Below, one piece after another: positions 8,610-16,729 of a stretch of 64,000 nucleotides of DNA. The DNA is taken from NCBI RefSeq assembly GCF_033060595.1, contig NZ_CP133038.1, positions 2,170,001-2,234,000 on the forward strand, written 5' to 3'. The notes beneath the pieces were generated by a model. It worked only from the letters and a program-made list of their open reading frames with translations, did not search any database and had not been told where the DNA came from. The stretch's first letter is position 1, and every line of letters begins with the position of its first letter. Both the position numbers and the translations under genes were made by a program. This DNA comes from Pyramidobacter sp. YE332 (lineage in GTDB: Bacteria; Synergistota; Synergistia; Synergistales; Dethiosulfovibrionaceae).

Positions 8610-10277
8610 ATGAAACGTATTTCCGCAACGCTTTTCGCCGGCGCCGCTCTGATAGCCGCCGCTTCGGCATCGGTCGCCTGCACGCCTATGGGCGTCGGCC
8701 CGAAGGCCACCGCCGACGGTTCGATCCTCGTCGCCCATACCTGCGACAGCTGGTACGACGCCCGCGTGCGCGTGGTGCCCGGCGGCGAGCACCAGCCCGG
8801 CGAAATGGTCGACGTCAAGATCGTCTCCTGCATGGACAGCCGTCCCGGCCGTTCGCTGACGGTCGCCGGCCAGATCCCTCAGGTCGAGCGCACCTACACG
8901 TATTTCCATATCGGCTATCCGTTCCTCAACGAGCATCAGGTCATGATCGGCGAGCACACATGGACCGGCCGCGATGAAGTGCAGAGCGCCAGCGGCCTGT
9001 TCTACATCGAGAACCTCGAGGCCCTCGGCCTGCAGCGCGGCAAGACCGCCCGCGAAGTGATCAAAGTCATGGGCGAACTGGCCGAAAAATACGGCTACGG
9101 CGATGGCGGCGAAGGCCTGGTCATCAGCGACGGCAAGGAATTGTGGGTCTTCGAGATCTGCGGCGCCGGCCTGCTGTGGACGAAGGACAGCGGCAAACCG
9201 GGCGCCATCTGGGCGGCCCGCCGCGTGCCCGACGACGAGTTCTTCGTCGGCGCCAACCGTTCCCGCCTCGGCGTGATCGACTTCAACGACAAGGACAACT
9301 TCATGTACTCCGCCAACATCACCGCGCTGGCCGAGGAAATGGGCTGGTGGAAAAAGGGCGAGCCCTTCAACTTCTCGCACATTTTCGACAACGGCAGCTA
9401 CGGCGAAGCGGCCAAGAACAGTTTCGGCAGCTCGCGCCGCGAGTGGCGCGCTTTCGACATCGTCGCGCCCTCTCTCAAGCTGACGCCCGGCTCGGGCCTT
9501 CAGGATTATCCGTTCTCGGTCAAGCCCGATCACAAGCTGACCGTTCAGGATCTTGAGAAGATCTACAGCGACCACCTCGAAGGCACGCCCTACGACATGA
9601 CCAAGGGTCTGGCGGCCGGCCCCTTCGGTTCGCCCGCCCGCTTCCGCCCGCAGAAGCCCAAGCACGACATGGAAGACCGCAAGGCGTGGGCTTCCTGGGA
9701 ACGCGCCATCGCCGTGCCGCAGTGCTCCTACAGCTTCATCGGCCAGACCCGCGCCGACCTGCCCGCGGCGATCGGCGGCGTGCTGTGGTTCGGCCTCGCC
9801 GCTCCCGACACGACCGTTTACACGCCCATCTACGCCGGCGTCACCGAACTGCCGCAGAACTGGGGCGACAACGACCGCGTCAACTTCAACACGGAGAACC
9901 CCTGGTGGGCGTTCAACTTCGTGCAGCAGTGGGCGCAGCACCGCTGGGACATGATGTACCCCGAGATCCGCGCCAAGAAGGCCGCGATCGAACAGCGTTA
10001 TTTTGACGCGCAGCCCGGCGTCGAAAAACTGGCGCTTGAGCTCTACGCCAAGGCTCCCGCCGCGGCCAAGGCGTTCCTGACCAACTACTGCGCCACGAAC
10101 ATGAAAGCGCTGGAGAAAGATTGGTGGGCCTTCGCCGCGCAGCTGATCTCCAAGTACGGGCAGATGCCCTTCTACGTCGAAGACAACAAGATCAAGCAGC
10201 CCGGCTACGATCCCGAGTGGCTCAAGGCCGTCGATTTCGGCAATACGATGGCCGACGACGTCAAGAACGGGCGCTAA
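8610..10277 (+). CDS. Exported C69-family dipeptidase, paralogue 3
   Basis: 555 residues. A signal peptide (about 23 residues, ending SASVA) is followed by the nucleophile Cys in CTPMGVGPKATADGS. HTCDSWYD, TYTYFHIGYPFLNEHQ, EALGLQRGKTAREVIKVM and CSYSFIGQTRADLP closely match paralogue 1, so these two are recent relatives and paralogue 2 is the outlier. It is expected to be a periplasmic dipeptidase. GAAGGAGG lies eight bases before ATG 8610. It ends its operon: a parS-like palindrome and a strong terminator follow. Confidence 0.93.
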   Translation: MKRISATLFAGAALIAAASASVACTPMGVGPKATADGSILVAHTCDSWYDARVRVVPGGEHQPGEMVDVKIVSCMDSRPGRSLTVAGQIPQVERTYTYFHIGYPFLNEHQVMIGEHTWTGRDEVQSASGLFYIENLEALGLQRGKTAREVIKVMGELAEKYGYGDGGEGLVISDGKELWVFEICGAGLLWTKDSGKPGAIWAARRVPDDEFFVGANRSRLGVIDFNDKDNFMYSANITALAEEMGWWKKGEPFNFSHIFDNGSYGEAAKNSFGSSRREWRAFDIVAPSLKLTPGSGLQDYPFSVKPDHKLTVQDLEKIYSDHLEGTPYDMTKGLAAGPFGSPARFRPQKPKHDMEDRKAWASWERAIAVPQCSYSFIGQTRADLPAAIGGVLWFGLAAPDTTVYTPIYAGVTELPQNWGDNDRVNFNTENPWWAFNFVQQWAQHRWDMMYPEIRAKKAAIEQRYFDAQPGVEKLALELYAKAPAAAKAFLTNYCATNMKALEKDWWAFAAQLISKYGQMPFYVEDNKIKQPGYDPEWLKAVDFGNTMADDVKNGR

Positions 10278-10316
10278 GGCTCCCGAAAAAAACGGCATGA
10301 ATTAACCTGACAGCAC

Positions 10317-10332
10317 TGTTCCACGTGGAACA
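10317..10332. other. parS-like ParB-binding site
   Basis: The 16-bp sequence TGTTCCACGTGGAACA is a perfect palindrome. It fits the well-conserved bacterial chromosomal parS consensus (TGTTNCACGTGAAACA and its symmetric variants). It lies in a non-coding gap, as parS sites often do, and I found no other copy in the window. ParB binding is inferred from sequence alone. Confidence 0.7.
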
Positions 10333-10338
10333 TTCGAA

Positions 10339-10388
10339 GAGGCCGAAGGCTGATGAATCAGATTTCATCAGCCTTCGGCCTCTTTTTA
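10339..10388. terminator. Bidirectional terminator between convergent peptidase genes
   Basis: Arms gaggccgaaggctgatgaa and ttcatcagccttcggcctc are perfectly complementary over 19 bases and are followed by TTTTTAT. It ends the dipeptidase transcript and can also serve the M18 aminopeptidase gene converging from the right. Confidence 0.9.
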
Positions 10389-10428
10389 TCGGCGGCGTAT
10401 CAAAAAGGAAACGACGTTCCTGCGTCCC

Positions 10429-11841
10429 TTAGCGCAGATAATTTTTCATCTCGGCGGCGCTGTTGAGGAAGGCCTCGTAGGCGCGCGCCGTTTCGTAGAC
10501 GTCGGCTTTGCTGGCCAGTTCGAAGGGGGCGTGCATGCTCAGCAGAGCCACGCCGCAGTCGAGCACGTGCATGCCGTAGCGAGAGGCGAAGGGCGCGATC
10601 GTGCCGCCGCCGCCCAGGTCGATGCGTCCCATGGTGCTGATCTGCCACGCCACGCCGGCGTCGTCGAAAACGTCGCGAACCATGGCGACGAATTCGGCAT
10701 TGGCGTCGTTGCAGCCGCTTTTGCCCTTGGAGCCGGCGTACTTGACGATGGCCGGTCCGCTGCCGAGGCGCGCGGTGTTGTTCACCTCGAACGCGTCGGC
10801 GAAATTCGGGTCGTAGCCGACGGTGACGTCGGCGGACAGCAGTCTGGAATTCTCCAGCGCCAGATCCAGGTCCAGCGCGTCGCCGCCGCATAGGCGCACG
10901 AGGCGGGCGGCAAGGTTTTCCATGTAATGGGAGTTCATGCCGGCGTTGCCGTTGCTGCCGACTTCTTCCTTGTCGACGAACATCACGCCGGCGGTGTAGG
11001 CCGGGCGCGCCACGTTCAGCATGGCCCGCAGGGCGGTGTAGACGCAGACGCGGTCGTCGTGCGCGTAGGACGCGATCATCGAGGCGTCGAGGCCGACATC
11101 GCGCGCGCGGCCGGCGGGGACCGCTTCGAACTCGGCGCTGACGAAATCCTTTTCGGCGATGCCGTAGCGTTCTTCCAGCAGCGCGAGGATCTGTTTCTTG
11201 ACGGCATCCCCCTCGGCCCCGGCCAGCGGCACGGAACCGACGACGAGGTTCAGTTCTTCGCCTTTGAGCCCCTCTTCGAGAGAGCGCTTCATCTGCTCGG
11301 CGGAAAGGTGCTTGGGCAAATCGCTGACGTACATGACGGGATCGTTTTCGTCCTCGCCGACGACGACGTCGACGCGCTCGCCGCCTTTTTTGACGACGAC
11401 ACCGTGCAGGCTGAGCGGCAGCGCCGCCCACTGGTATTTTTTGATGCCGCCGTAATAATGGGTTTTCATCAACGCGTAGCCGTCCTTCTCGTAAAGGGGG
11501 TTGGCGCGCAGGTCGAGGCGCGGCGCGTCGGCGTGGGCGCAGATCAGGTTCATGCCGTCGGTCAGCGGTCTTTGGCCGATCACGAAGAGCGCGGCGGCCT
11601 TGTTCTGGCGCAGCGCGTACACTTTGTCGCCGGCGTTCAGTTCGCGGTGCGCCACGCACAGCTCGTCGAGGTCTTCATAGCCGGCGGCGCGCGCCTGACG
11701 GATCACTTCGGCCGCGGTCTCGCGTTCGGTCTTGCACACGTCGAGAAAGGCCTTGTAACCTTCGGCGAACTCCATGATCGCGCTCTGCTTGTCCTGCTTC
11801 CAGAGCGACGGATAAAGACGGGTAAAACCGTTCTGACTCAT
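10429..11841 (-). CDS. M18-family aminopeptidase (aspartyl aminopeptidase type)
   Basis: 470 residues, the usual size for peptidase family M18. Metal-site segments are visible: LICAHADAPRLDLR with the first His, FVDKEEVGSNGNAGMNSHY with the catalytic and ligand acidic residues, and a C-terminal GRIDLGGGGTIAPFASRYGMHVLDCG. The family forms large tetrahedral complexes in the cytoplasm and removes N-terminal residues, often acidic ones. The start at 11841 is set by GGGAGGT just upstream; the earlier in-frame ATG overlaps that ribosome-binding site. It converges on the exported dipeptidases, so peptides cut outside could be finished by this enzyme inside. Confidence 0.93.
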   Translation of the reverse strand: MSQNGFTRLYPSLWKQDKQSAIMEFAEGYKAFLDVCKTERETAAEVIRQARAAGYEDLDELCVAHRELNAGDKVYALRQNKAAALFVIGQRPLTDGMNLICAHADAPRLDLRANPLYEKDGYALMKTHYYGGIKKYQWAALPLSLHGVVVKKGGERVDVVVGEDENDPVMYVSDLPKHLSAEQMKRSLEEGLKGEELNLVVGSVPLAGAEGDAVKKQILALLEERYGIAEKDFVSAEFEAVPAGRARDVGLDASMIASYAHDDRVCVYTALRAMLNVARPAYTAGVMFVDKEEVGSNGNAGMNSHYMENLAARLVRLCGGDALDLDLALENSRLLSADVTVGYDPNFADAFEVNNTARLGSGPAIVKYAGSKGKSGCNDANAEFVAMVRDVFDDAGVAWQISTMGRIDLGGGGTIAPFASRYGMHVLDCGVALLSMHAPFELASKADVYETARAYEAFLNSAAEMKNYLR

Positions 11842-11950
11842 TGAGATACCTCCCATAAAACTTAAGATGAATTCGTCCCGTAATTTCAGATTATACCGGA
11901 AAACGGAAGAAACCGCAGACGGAATGCCGCTCTGGATATGAAAAGATCAT

Positions 11951-11971
11951 AAAGTTAGCCTGATATGTACC
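11951..11971 (+). repeat. Left 21-bp inverted repeat of the island
   Basis: It starts AAAGTTAGCC and continues into TGATATGTACC. It is the exact reverse complement of 23535-23555. Confidence 0.9.
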
Positions 11972-12008
11972 TTCCTTACTGGCTGTCCAGTAAAGAGGGT
12001 ACATATCA
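11961..12008. mobile_element. Collapsed IS3-type remnant: two outward ends back to back
   Basis: 48 bp beginning TGATATGTACC and ending GGTACATATCA, with inner arms TTACTGG and CCAGTAA around CTGT. Read on the minus strand it starts TGATATGTACCCTCTTTACT and then GGACAG, which aligns with the IS3 end at 23515-23545 at TGATATGTACCC and TGGACA. It therefore looks like the two ends of an IS3-family element with the interior deleted. It folds into one long hairpin followed by a T run on the plus strand and may also act as a terminator. Confidence 0.55.
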
Positions 12009-12081
12009 ATTTTTTTTCTTTGGCTATACTATAAAGAAATAGTATTACAGAAGTACTTCAAGTTAGCAGCTTAGCCGATGA

Positions 12082-12909
12082 TCATGGCAGATACCCAAGA
12101 GCACAAGAAAGCTCTCGTGCTGCTGCAAGTAGCTTGGGGATAACATTTTGCGCTTCCTGCTTGATATCGCGACCCATGATCTTTGCGAGAGCAACGCTCA
12201 TGGCAGCGATAGTGGCACCTCTGTAATTACGAATAGGAGCTGCAATGCAGTAAAGGCCTTCAACATATTCTTCATCGTCAATACTGTACCCGCGCTCTCT
12301 CGTCTGGGCCAATTCAGTGCAAAGAGCTTCAAGGTCAGTGATTGTATTAGCAGTATACCGACGGAGCTGCAGGAGGTCTTCATGGCATTGAATTGTGTTT
12401 CTTGCCGCTGTCTCCGACGAATTTCTATAATTTTCCCGAATCTCTTCTTCCGGAAGAGCCGCAAGAAGCATTTTGCCGAGCCCTGTACAGTAAGCCGGCA
12501 TGTAGGCACCTAGAGGAAGATTGACGCGTATGGTGGACTGGCTCTCGATTTTTTCGATATAAGCGATGGCATAGGACTCCATAACAGCAATGTTCACACC
12601 TTCGCCTGTCTGATTCGCGAGACGCGCCATGAAAGGTTTCGCGATTTGACTCAGCCCTAGTGAACGCACAACGCTGTGACCAAGATCGAAAAACTTTAGA
12701 CTATTCGAGTATTTAAGATTACTTTTATTCTGATTTACATAGCCAAGAGAGCGTAGCGTAGCTAAAAGCCGGTGTACAGTGCTGCGGTCAAGAGAAAGAA
12801 GAGAACTTAGTTCAGAAATGCCTAATTCTTGATGTACTTTAAGCATTTCCACAATAGAAAAAGCACGTTCAATTGACTGGACTCGCCCGGCGTTTGACTT
12901 ATTATCCAT
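12082..12909 (-). CDS. IclR-family transcriptional regulator
   Basis: 275 residues. The N-terminal winged helix covers about residues 10-65, with SIERAFSIVEMLKVHQELGISELSSLL and the recognition helix DRSTVHRLLATLRSLGYV (shown as parts). The C-terminal effector domain (about 85-265) includes YCTGLGKMLLAAL and RERGYSIDDEEYVEGLYCIA, typical IclR signatures. AAGGAGAG precedes ATG 12909. It is transcribed away from the PanE-like gene across a 295-bp gap that contains a strong promoter and a TTCG/CGAA repeat, so it probably controls the island's catabolic genes in response to a small organic acid. Confidence 0.93.
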   Translation of the reverse strand: MDNKSNAGRVQSIERAFSIVEMLKVHQELGISELSSLLSLDRSTVHRLLATLRSLGYVNQNKSNLKYSNSLKFFDLGHSVVRSLGLSQIAKPFMARLANQTGEGVNIAVMESYAIAYIEKIESQSTIRVNLPLGAYMPAYCTGLGKMLLAALPEEEIRENYRNSSETAARNTIQCHEDLLQLRRYTANTITDLEALCTELAQTRERGYSIDDEEYVEGLYCIAAPIRNYRGATIAAMSVALAKIMGRDIKQEAQNVIPKLLAAARELSCALGYLP

Positions 12910-13009
12910 AATAACTCTCCTTCATGTGTTCTGTAGTAAAAAATACCCAATAAGCTGCATAATCGGAAGAATCTTTAGGCTAAGATTAGCAGGTAGGTAA
13001 ATAAAGTGA

Positions 13010-13037
13010 TTGACATCTGGTGAAGGTTATGTATAAT
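13010..13037 (+). promoter_or_regulatory. Sigma-70-type promoter of the PanE-like gene
   Basis: TTGACA at 13010-13015 and TATAAT at 13032-13037 are separated by 16 bases. Both hexamers match consensus exactly. It points toward the reductase gene at 13205, with a leader of about 160 bases. Confidence 0.85.
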
Positions 13038-13059
13038 GATTTTACTAGGCAATATACCG

Positions 13060-13082
13060 TTTCGCAATACGAAATTAATTCG
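13060..13082. promoter_or_regulatory. Candidate IclR operator, three TTCG/CGAA half-sites
   Basis: TTCG at 13061, CGAA at 13070 and TTCG at 13079 recur with 5-base spacers, giving two overlapping inverted repeats. The centre TTTCGCAATACGAAA is symmetric over 5 bases on each side. The site starts about 16 bases after the predicted transcription start, where a bound repressor would block initiation. Assignment to the neighbouring IclR protein is inference. Confidence 0.5.
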
Positions 13083-13204
13083 GATTTTATGATCTTTATT
13101 CATGAATAAGCACGATAAGTCATGAAAAATTATGGAGTATAATTTGATAATCATAGTAATTGGCCTTTGTTTTTATAGCTTTCATAGTTAAAGGAGGAGA
13201 TACC

Positions 13205-14113
13205 ATGAAGATTGCCATTATCGGCGCAGGGGCGATGGGGAGCCTTTTTGGTGGTTATCTGTCGCAGAAGAACGACGTTTATCTTGTGGATATTTGGGAA
13301 GCTCATGTAAACGCAGTGAACGAGCAGGGGCTCAAAATTGAGGAGAAAAACGGAGCACTTCGCGTCTTTCACCCGAAGGCGACAACAGACGCAAGCACTG
13401 TAGGCGCAATTGATCTCGCGATCGTGTTCGTAAAATCCATCCAGACCGCCGAGGCAATGGAAAAGAACCATTCATTAATTGGTCCTGATACGATAGTGCT
13501 CTCTCTTCAGAATGGTTACGGCAATGACGCAGATATTTGTCGCTTTGTCGATAAAAAGAACGTTATCCTCGGCACCACGGCACATGGTTGCACAATGAAG
13601 GGGCCTGGACACGTATACCACGCTGGGGTTGGCTTAAACCATATCGGGCCAATTATCGGAGAGTGCGCAGCGGCTGCAAATGTGGCGGACGTGTTGACTG
13701 CCTGCGATTTGAAAACTGATGTTTCCAGCGATGTCATGAGACTTGTATGGAGCAAGCTGTTTGTCAATGTGGGGATCAACGCGATAACCGCTTTGCTGAA
13801 GATGCCTAATATCTGTATTGCTGAAAATCATTACGCCAACGCGCTGTCGAAGGAATTGGTATACGAGGCTGTAAAAACGGCAAACGCCGGTGGGGCCAAT
13901 TTTGATCCATCTCAGGTGTTTGCGAACGTGGTAGACATTGCGCGCGCGACGGGAGCGAACCAGTCGTCCATGTTGCAGGATGTGTTGAAGAATCGGAAAA
14001 CCGAGATCGGTAAAATCAACGGCGCCGTTATAAAAGAAGCTGAAACACAGCATGTGGACGTGCCCGTGAACAGTACGATCGTGAAATTGATTCAAGCTTT
14101 GGAATTGCAATAG
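13205..14113 (+). CDS. Ketopantoate reductase family (ApbA/PanE-like) NADPH oxidoreductase
   Basis: 302 residues, the normal PanE length. The Rossmann motif GAGAMGSLFGGYL is at residues 7-19. Further family features are VKSIQTAEAM, LQNGYGNDADI and GTTAHGCTMKGPGHVYHAG in the N-terminal domain and SKLFVNVGINAITALLKMPN in the helical C-terminal domain, which carries the active-site Lys region. The classical reaction reduces 2-dehydropantoate to pantoate with NADPH; many family members act on other 2-oxo acids or run in reverse. AAAGGAGGAG precedes ATG 13205. It is first in the island's plus-strand series, and a PanB gene lies beyond the IS110 insertion, which supports a C6 pantoate-type substrate. 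Confidence 0.85.
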   Translation: MKIAIIGAGAMGSLFGGYLSQKNDVYLVDIWEAHVNAVNEQGLKIEEKNGALRVFHPKATTDASTVGAIDLAIVFVKSIQTAEAMEKNHSLIGPDTIVLSLQNGYGNDADICRFVDKKNVILGTTAHGCTMKGPGHVYHAGVGLNHIGPIIGECAAAANVADVLTACDLKTDVSSDVMRLVWSKLFVNVGINAITALLKMPNICIAENHYANALSKELVYEAVKTANAGGANFDPSQVFANVVDIARATGANQSSMLQDVLKNRKTEIGKINGAVIKEAETQHVDVPVNSTIVKLIQALELQ

Positions 14114-14360
14114 AGCGTTACACTATGGCTCTGTCTCAGGTGGAAGCGTTTACAACAAATATCGTTAACTTAAAGGAGACCAGCTATTAAAAGTCAAGCA
14201 GGAAATTCGAGCTCATGCCCGAAGTATTTCTAGCCGGTTGCCCGCGTGAAAAAGCCAAAGCGCCCCTGAAAACGGCATATTGGACAGAACTCAGACAAAA
14301 CAAGCACGCGAACGAGCTCACACGGAAGCGACACGGGCAGGGAACCCCGCGGGAACAGGA

Positions 14361-15548
14361 TCATTCTATGCCCTGGCGGCGTACCTCGTAAGGTTTGTTG
14401 GCTTTCAGAACAGCGTAAATCGTATAAAGCAGTTTTCTCGACACAGCCCCCAATGCAGTCCCATGCGCTTTCCCCTCGCCGCGCTTCTTTTCGTAGAACG
14501 CTTTGAAGACAGGATCGCATCTGACTGCTATCAGCGCCGACATCCAGACAGCTCGTCTCAGGTAGGGGGATCCTTTCTTGGACAAGCGGTTGTGCTGGCC
14601 GACATAGTTCCCCGATTGAAACGAAGTCGGATCGATCCCGGCAAAGGCGACGAGTTTCTTGGGATTGGAGAAACGACTGATATCGCCGATCTCACCGAGG
14701 ATCACGGCGCCCGTCGCCGGCCCCACGCCGGGGACAGTGAGGATGACAGAGCTAAACTTCCTCAGCTGCCGGGCGATCTTCTTGTCGATCTCATCGATCT
14801 GCTTCTCCGTGAATTCGATCTGTTCGATGAGAATCCTGATTTGAAAGGCAAAGGCATCCGAACACAGAGTCAGGCCGACCGAACGCGCCGCCAGAGACTT
14901 GAGCTCACGGGCTTTGTCAGTACCGTGCCGGCCCCGGCTGGTTTTTCTGAGCAAAGCGGCCAGCGATTTCGTGTTCACGTCGACCACCTGTTCCGGAGTG
15001 CCGTACGTCTTGAGAAATGCCTTTGAACTCTCGCCAAAGACGTTGGAGAACAAGGCGGCATACTCCGGAAACACCTGATCCAGAACGGTGACGACCTGTC
15101 GCTTGTAGTCGGCGCAGGAGTCCTTGAGCGACTCTCTGAAACGGGCCAGATTGCGCAGCGCCATGATATCTTCATCAGCCAGATGAGTTGCGCTGAACGA
15201 GCCGAAACGGATCACCTCAGCCACCAGAAAGCAGTCGACCGCATCCGTTTTCTGCTTCCGGATGTGGAAGTTCCTCAGACTGTCGGATTGGATCGGGTTG
15301 ATCACATGCAGAGCAAAACCCTGCTCCCGCAGAAAGGAGTAGAGCGCGAGCCAGTAATGACCGGTCGCCTCCATGCCGATACAGAAGGCCTCCCGCTCGG
15401 GAAGACTCTGTTCGAGAAAGAGCAGAAGCTGCTGAAAGCCCTCCTGCGCATTGGCGAAACGCAGCGACTTGCCGACGTGGCTGCCGTCCTCCCTGATAAG
15501 CCCTGCTTCGTGATTGTTCTTCCCGATGTCAATACCAAGATAGTACAT
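14361..15548 (-). CDS. IS110-family DEDD transposase
   Basis: 395 residues. The N-terminal RuvC-like DEDD domain starts YLGIDIGKNNHEAGLI, continues to IGMEATGHYWLALY and HIRKQKTDAVDCFLVAE, giving the acidic residues. The C-terminal Tnp20-type domain has TVPGVGPATGAVILGEIGD and FAGIDPTSFQSGNYVG, followed by KKGSPYLRRA with the conserved serine region. All expected motifs are present and the frame is intact, so it may be active. GAGGTGA precedes ATG 15548. Known IS110 recombinases are guided by an RNA encoded in a non-coding end of the element. Confidence 0.95.
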   Translation of the reverse strand: MYYLGIDIGKNNHEAGLIREDGSHVGKSLRFANAQEGFQQLLLFLEQSLPEREAFCIGMEATGHYWLALYSFLREQGFALHVINPIQSDSLRNFHIRKQKTDAVDCFLVAEVIRFGSFSATHLADEDIMALRNLARFRESLKDSCADYKRQVVTVLDQVFPEYAALFSNVFGESSKAFLKTYGTPEQVVDVNTKSLAALLRKTSRGRHGTDKARELKSLAARSVGLTLCSDAFAFQIRILIEQIEFTEKQIDEIDKKIARQLRKFSSVILTVPGVGPATGAVILGEIGDISRFSNPKKLVAFAGIDPTSFQSGNYVGQHNRLSKKGSPYLRRAVWMSALIAVRCDPVFKAFYEKKRGEGKAHGTALGAVSRKLLYTIYAVLKANKPYEVRRQGIE

Positions 15549-15564
15549 GAGTCACCTCACCACA

Positions 15565-15725
15565 ACGTATTTGCAGGTGAATTCTCACGCTTCCTGCGGC
15601 TCACAACCTCCTTGGACAGACGGAGAAGACTTTCGGTCTCAACATCCAGCTCATTCGTGAACTGCCGCAAGAGGTGAGGCGCCACTCTCCTTTACGAGGA
15701 AATGTCCCCAAGGAAACAAACGGCG
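15565..15725 (-). ncRNA. Candidate IS110 bridge (seek) RNA region
   Basis: This is the non-coding flank upstream of the transposase, where IS110-group elements encode their guide RNA. On the minus strand it can form nested stems: TTGCGGC near 15670 pairs with GCCGCAG near 15597, and a hairpin AGAC-CGAA-AGTCT lies between them. These features suit a structured RNA, but guide loops have not been matched to target or donor sites. IS1111-group elements place the RNA downstream instead, so 14114-14360 is the alternative. Confidence 0.4.
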
Positions 15726-15819
15726 ACGCTCACACTGCATGCTGACATTATCGCAGATTGTTCCGTTCAATAATCTGTCAACAAGTGCGACTACATTATT
15801 CTAGGAGGAGGAGTTTGTG

Positions 15820-16656
15820 ATGACGAAAAAGAAAATGACTATTATGGATTTTCAGAAGTACAAAGACGAGGGCAGGAAATTTTCCTACGTAACGGCTTAT
15901 GATTATACTACGGCTTCAATCGTAAACGATAGTGAGGTAGAAGTGATTCTCGTCGGAGATTCTCTCGGCATGATTATGCTTGGCTATAGCGGTACCACCG
16001 CTGTGACCATGGATGATATGATTCATCATATCCGCCCCGTCGTCAAGGGAGCTCCGAATACCTTTATCGTGGGGGACATGCCCTTTGGTTCCTATAACGT
16101 GAGCTGCGAGCAGGCTATCATGAATGCGACACGCCTGATCAAGGAGACGGGATGCGATTGCATTAAGCTTGAAGGCGGCGTCGAGATGGCTGATAAAGTC
16201 GCCGCAATCGTCAAGGCCGGCATCCCCGTAATGGGCCATATTGGCATGACCCCTCAGACCGCTACTTCCTTTGGCGGATTTAAGGTGCAGGGTGGTACGC
16301 CTGAGAGCGCCCGCAAGATTATTGAAGACGCCAAAATTCTTGAAAAAAACGGGGCGTTCTCCATCGTTCTTGAGTGTGTCCCCAACTGTGTTGCCAGGGC
16401 TATGTCCAAAGAAGTGAAAATACCCATCCTCGGAATAGGCGCTGGCCCCGACGTAGACTGCCAGGTTCTGGTTACACAGGACCTTCTCGGCATGTACGGC
16501 GAGTTTAAGCCCAAATTCGTCAAACAGTTTGCCCAGATTCGCCAGGCTATGGTTGAAGGCCTTAACGAATTTCATAAAGAGACCCTCGATGGCACGTTCC
16601 CTTCGCATGAATTCTGCTTCAACAAGCAGGTTGATATTCCTCCAGCATCGGAATAA
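15820..16656 (+). CDS. panB: 3-methyl-2-oxobutanoate hydroxymethyltransferase
   Basis: 278 residues, full family length. Motifs in order: VTAYDYTTASIVND, the Mg-binding VGDSLGMIMLGY (Asp), FIVGDMPFGSY (second Asp), CIKLEGG (Glu), GHIGMTPQTATSFGG, LECVPNCVA with the catalytic Glu, and PILGIGAGPDVDCQVLV. The enzyme interconverts 2-oxoisovalerate plus methylene-tetrahydrofolate and ketopantoate. No panC or panD is near; instead it sits among IclR, transporter and amidohydrolase genes on an acquired island. A catabolic, reverse-direction role is therefore possible. ATG 15820 follows AGGAGGAGGAG, and GTG 15817 is an alternative. Confidence 0.93.
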   Translation: MTKKKMTIMDFQKYKDEGRKFSYVTAYDYTTASIVNDSEVEVILVGDSLGMIMLGYSGTTAVTMDDMIHHIRPVVKGAPNTFIVGDMPFGSYNVSCEQAIMNATRLIKETGCDCIKLEGGVEMADKVAAIVKAGIPVMGHIGMTPQTATSFGGFKVQGGTPESARKIIEDAKILEKNGAFSIVLECVPNCVARAMSKEVKIPILGIGAGPDVDCQVLVTQDLLGMYGEFKPKFVKQFAQIRQAMVEGLNEFHKETLDGTFPSHEFCFNKQVDIPPASE

Positions 16657-16729
16657 CTTTGGCGTCTTTCAGTAAAACGGTTTTATGCGCGCGAATATAC
16701 AAAAAACATATCATCAAGGAGGTAAAAAC

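Larger units (their letters stand above)
14114..15819 (-). mobile_element. IS110-family insertion sequence, ends not resolved
   Basis: The element consists of the transposase (14361-15548) and non-coding flanks whose outer ends I cannot fix. IS110 elements usually lack terminal inverted repeats and make little or no target duplication, and I see neither. It lies between the PanE-like and PanB genes and opposes their direction. A ribosome-binding-site-like ttaaaggagacc near 14170 has no gene after it, which suggests that the insertion split a once continuous operon. Confidence 0.8.
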
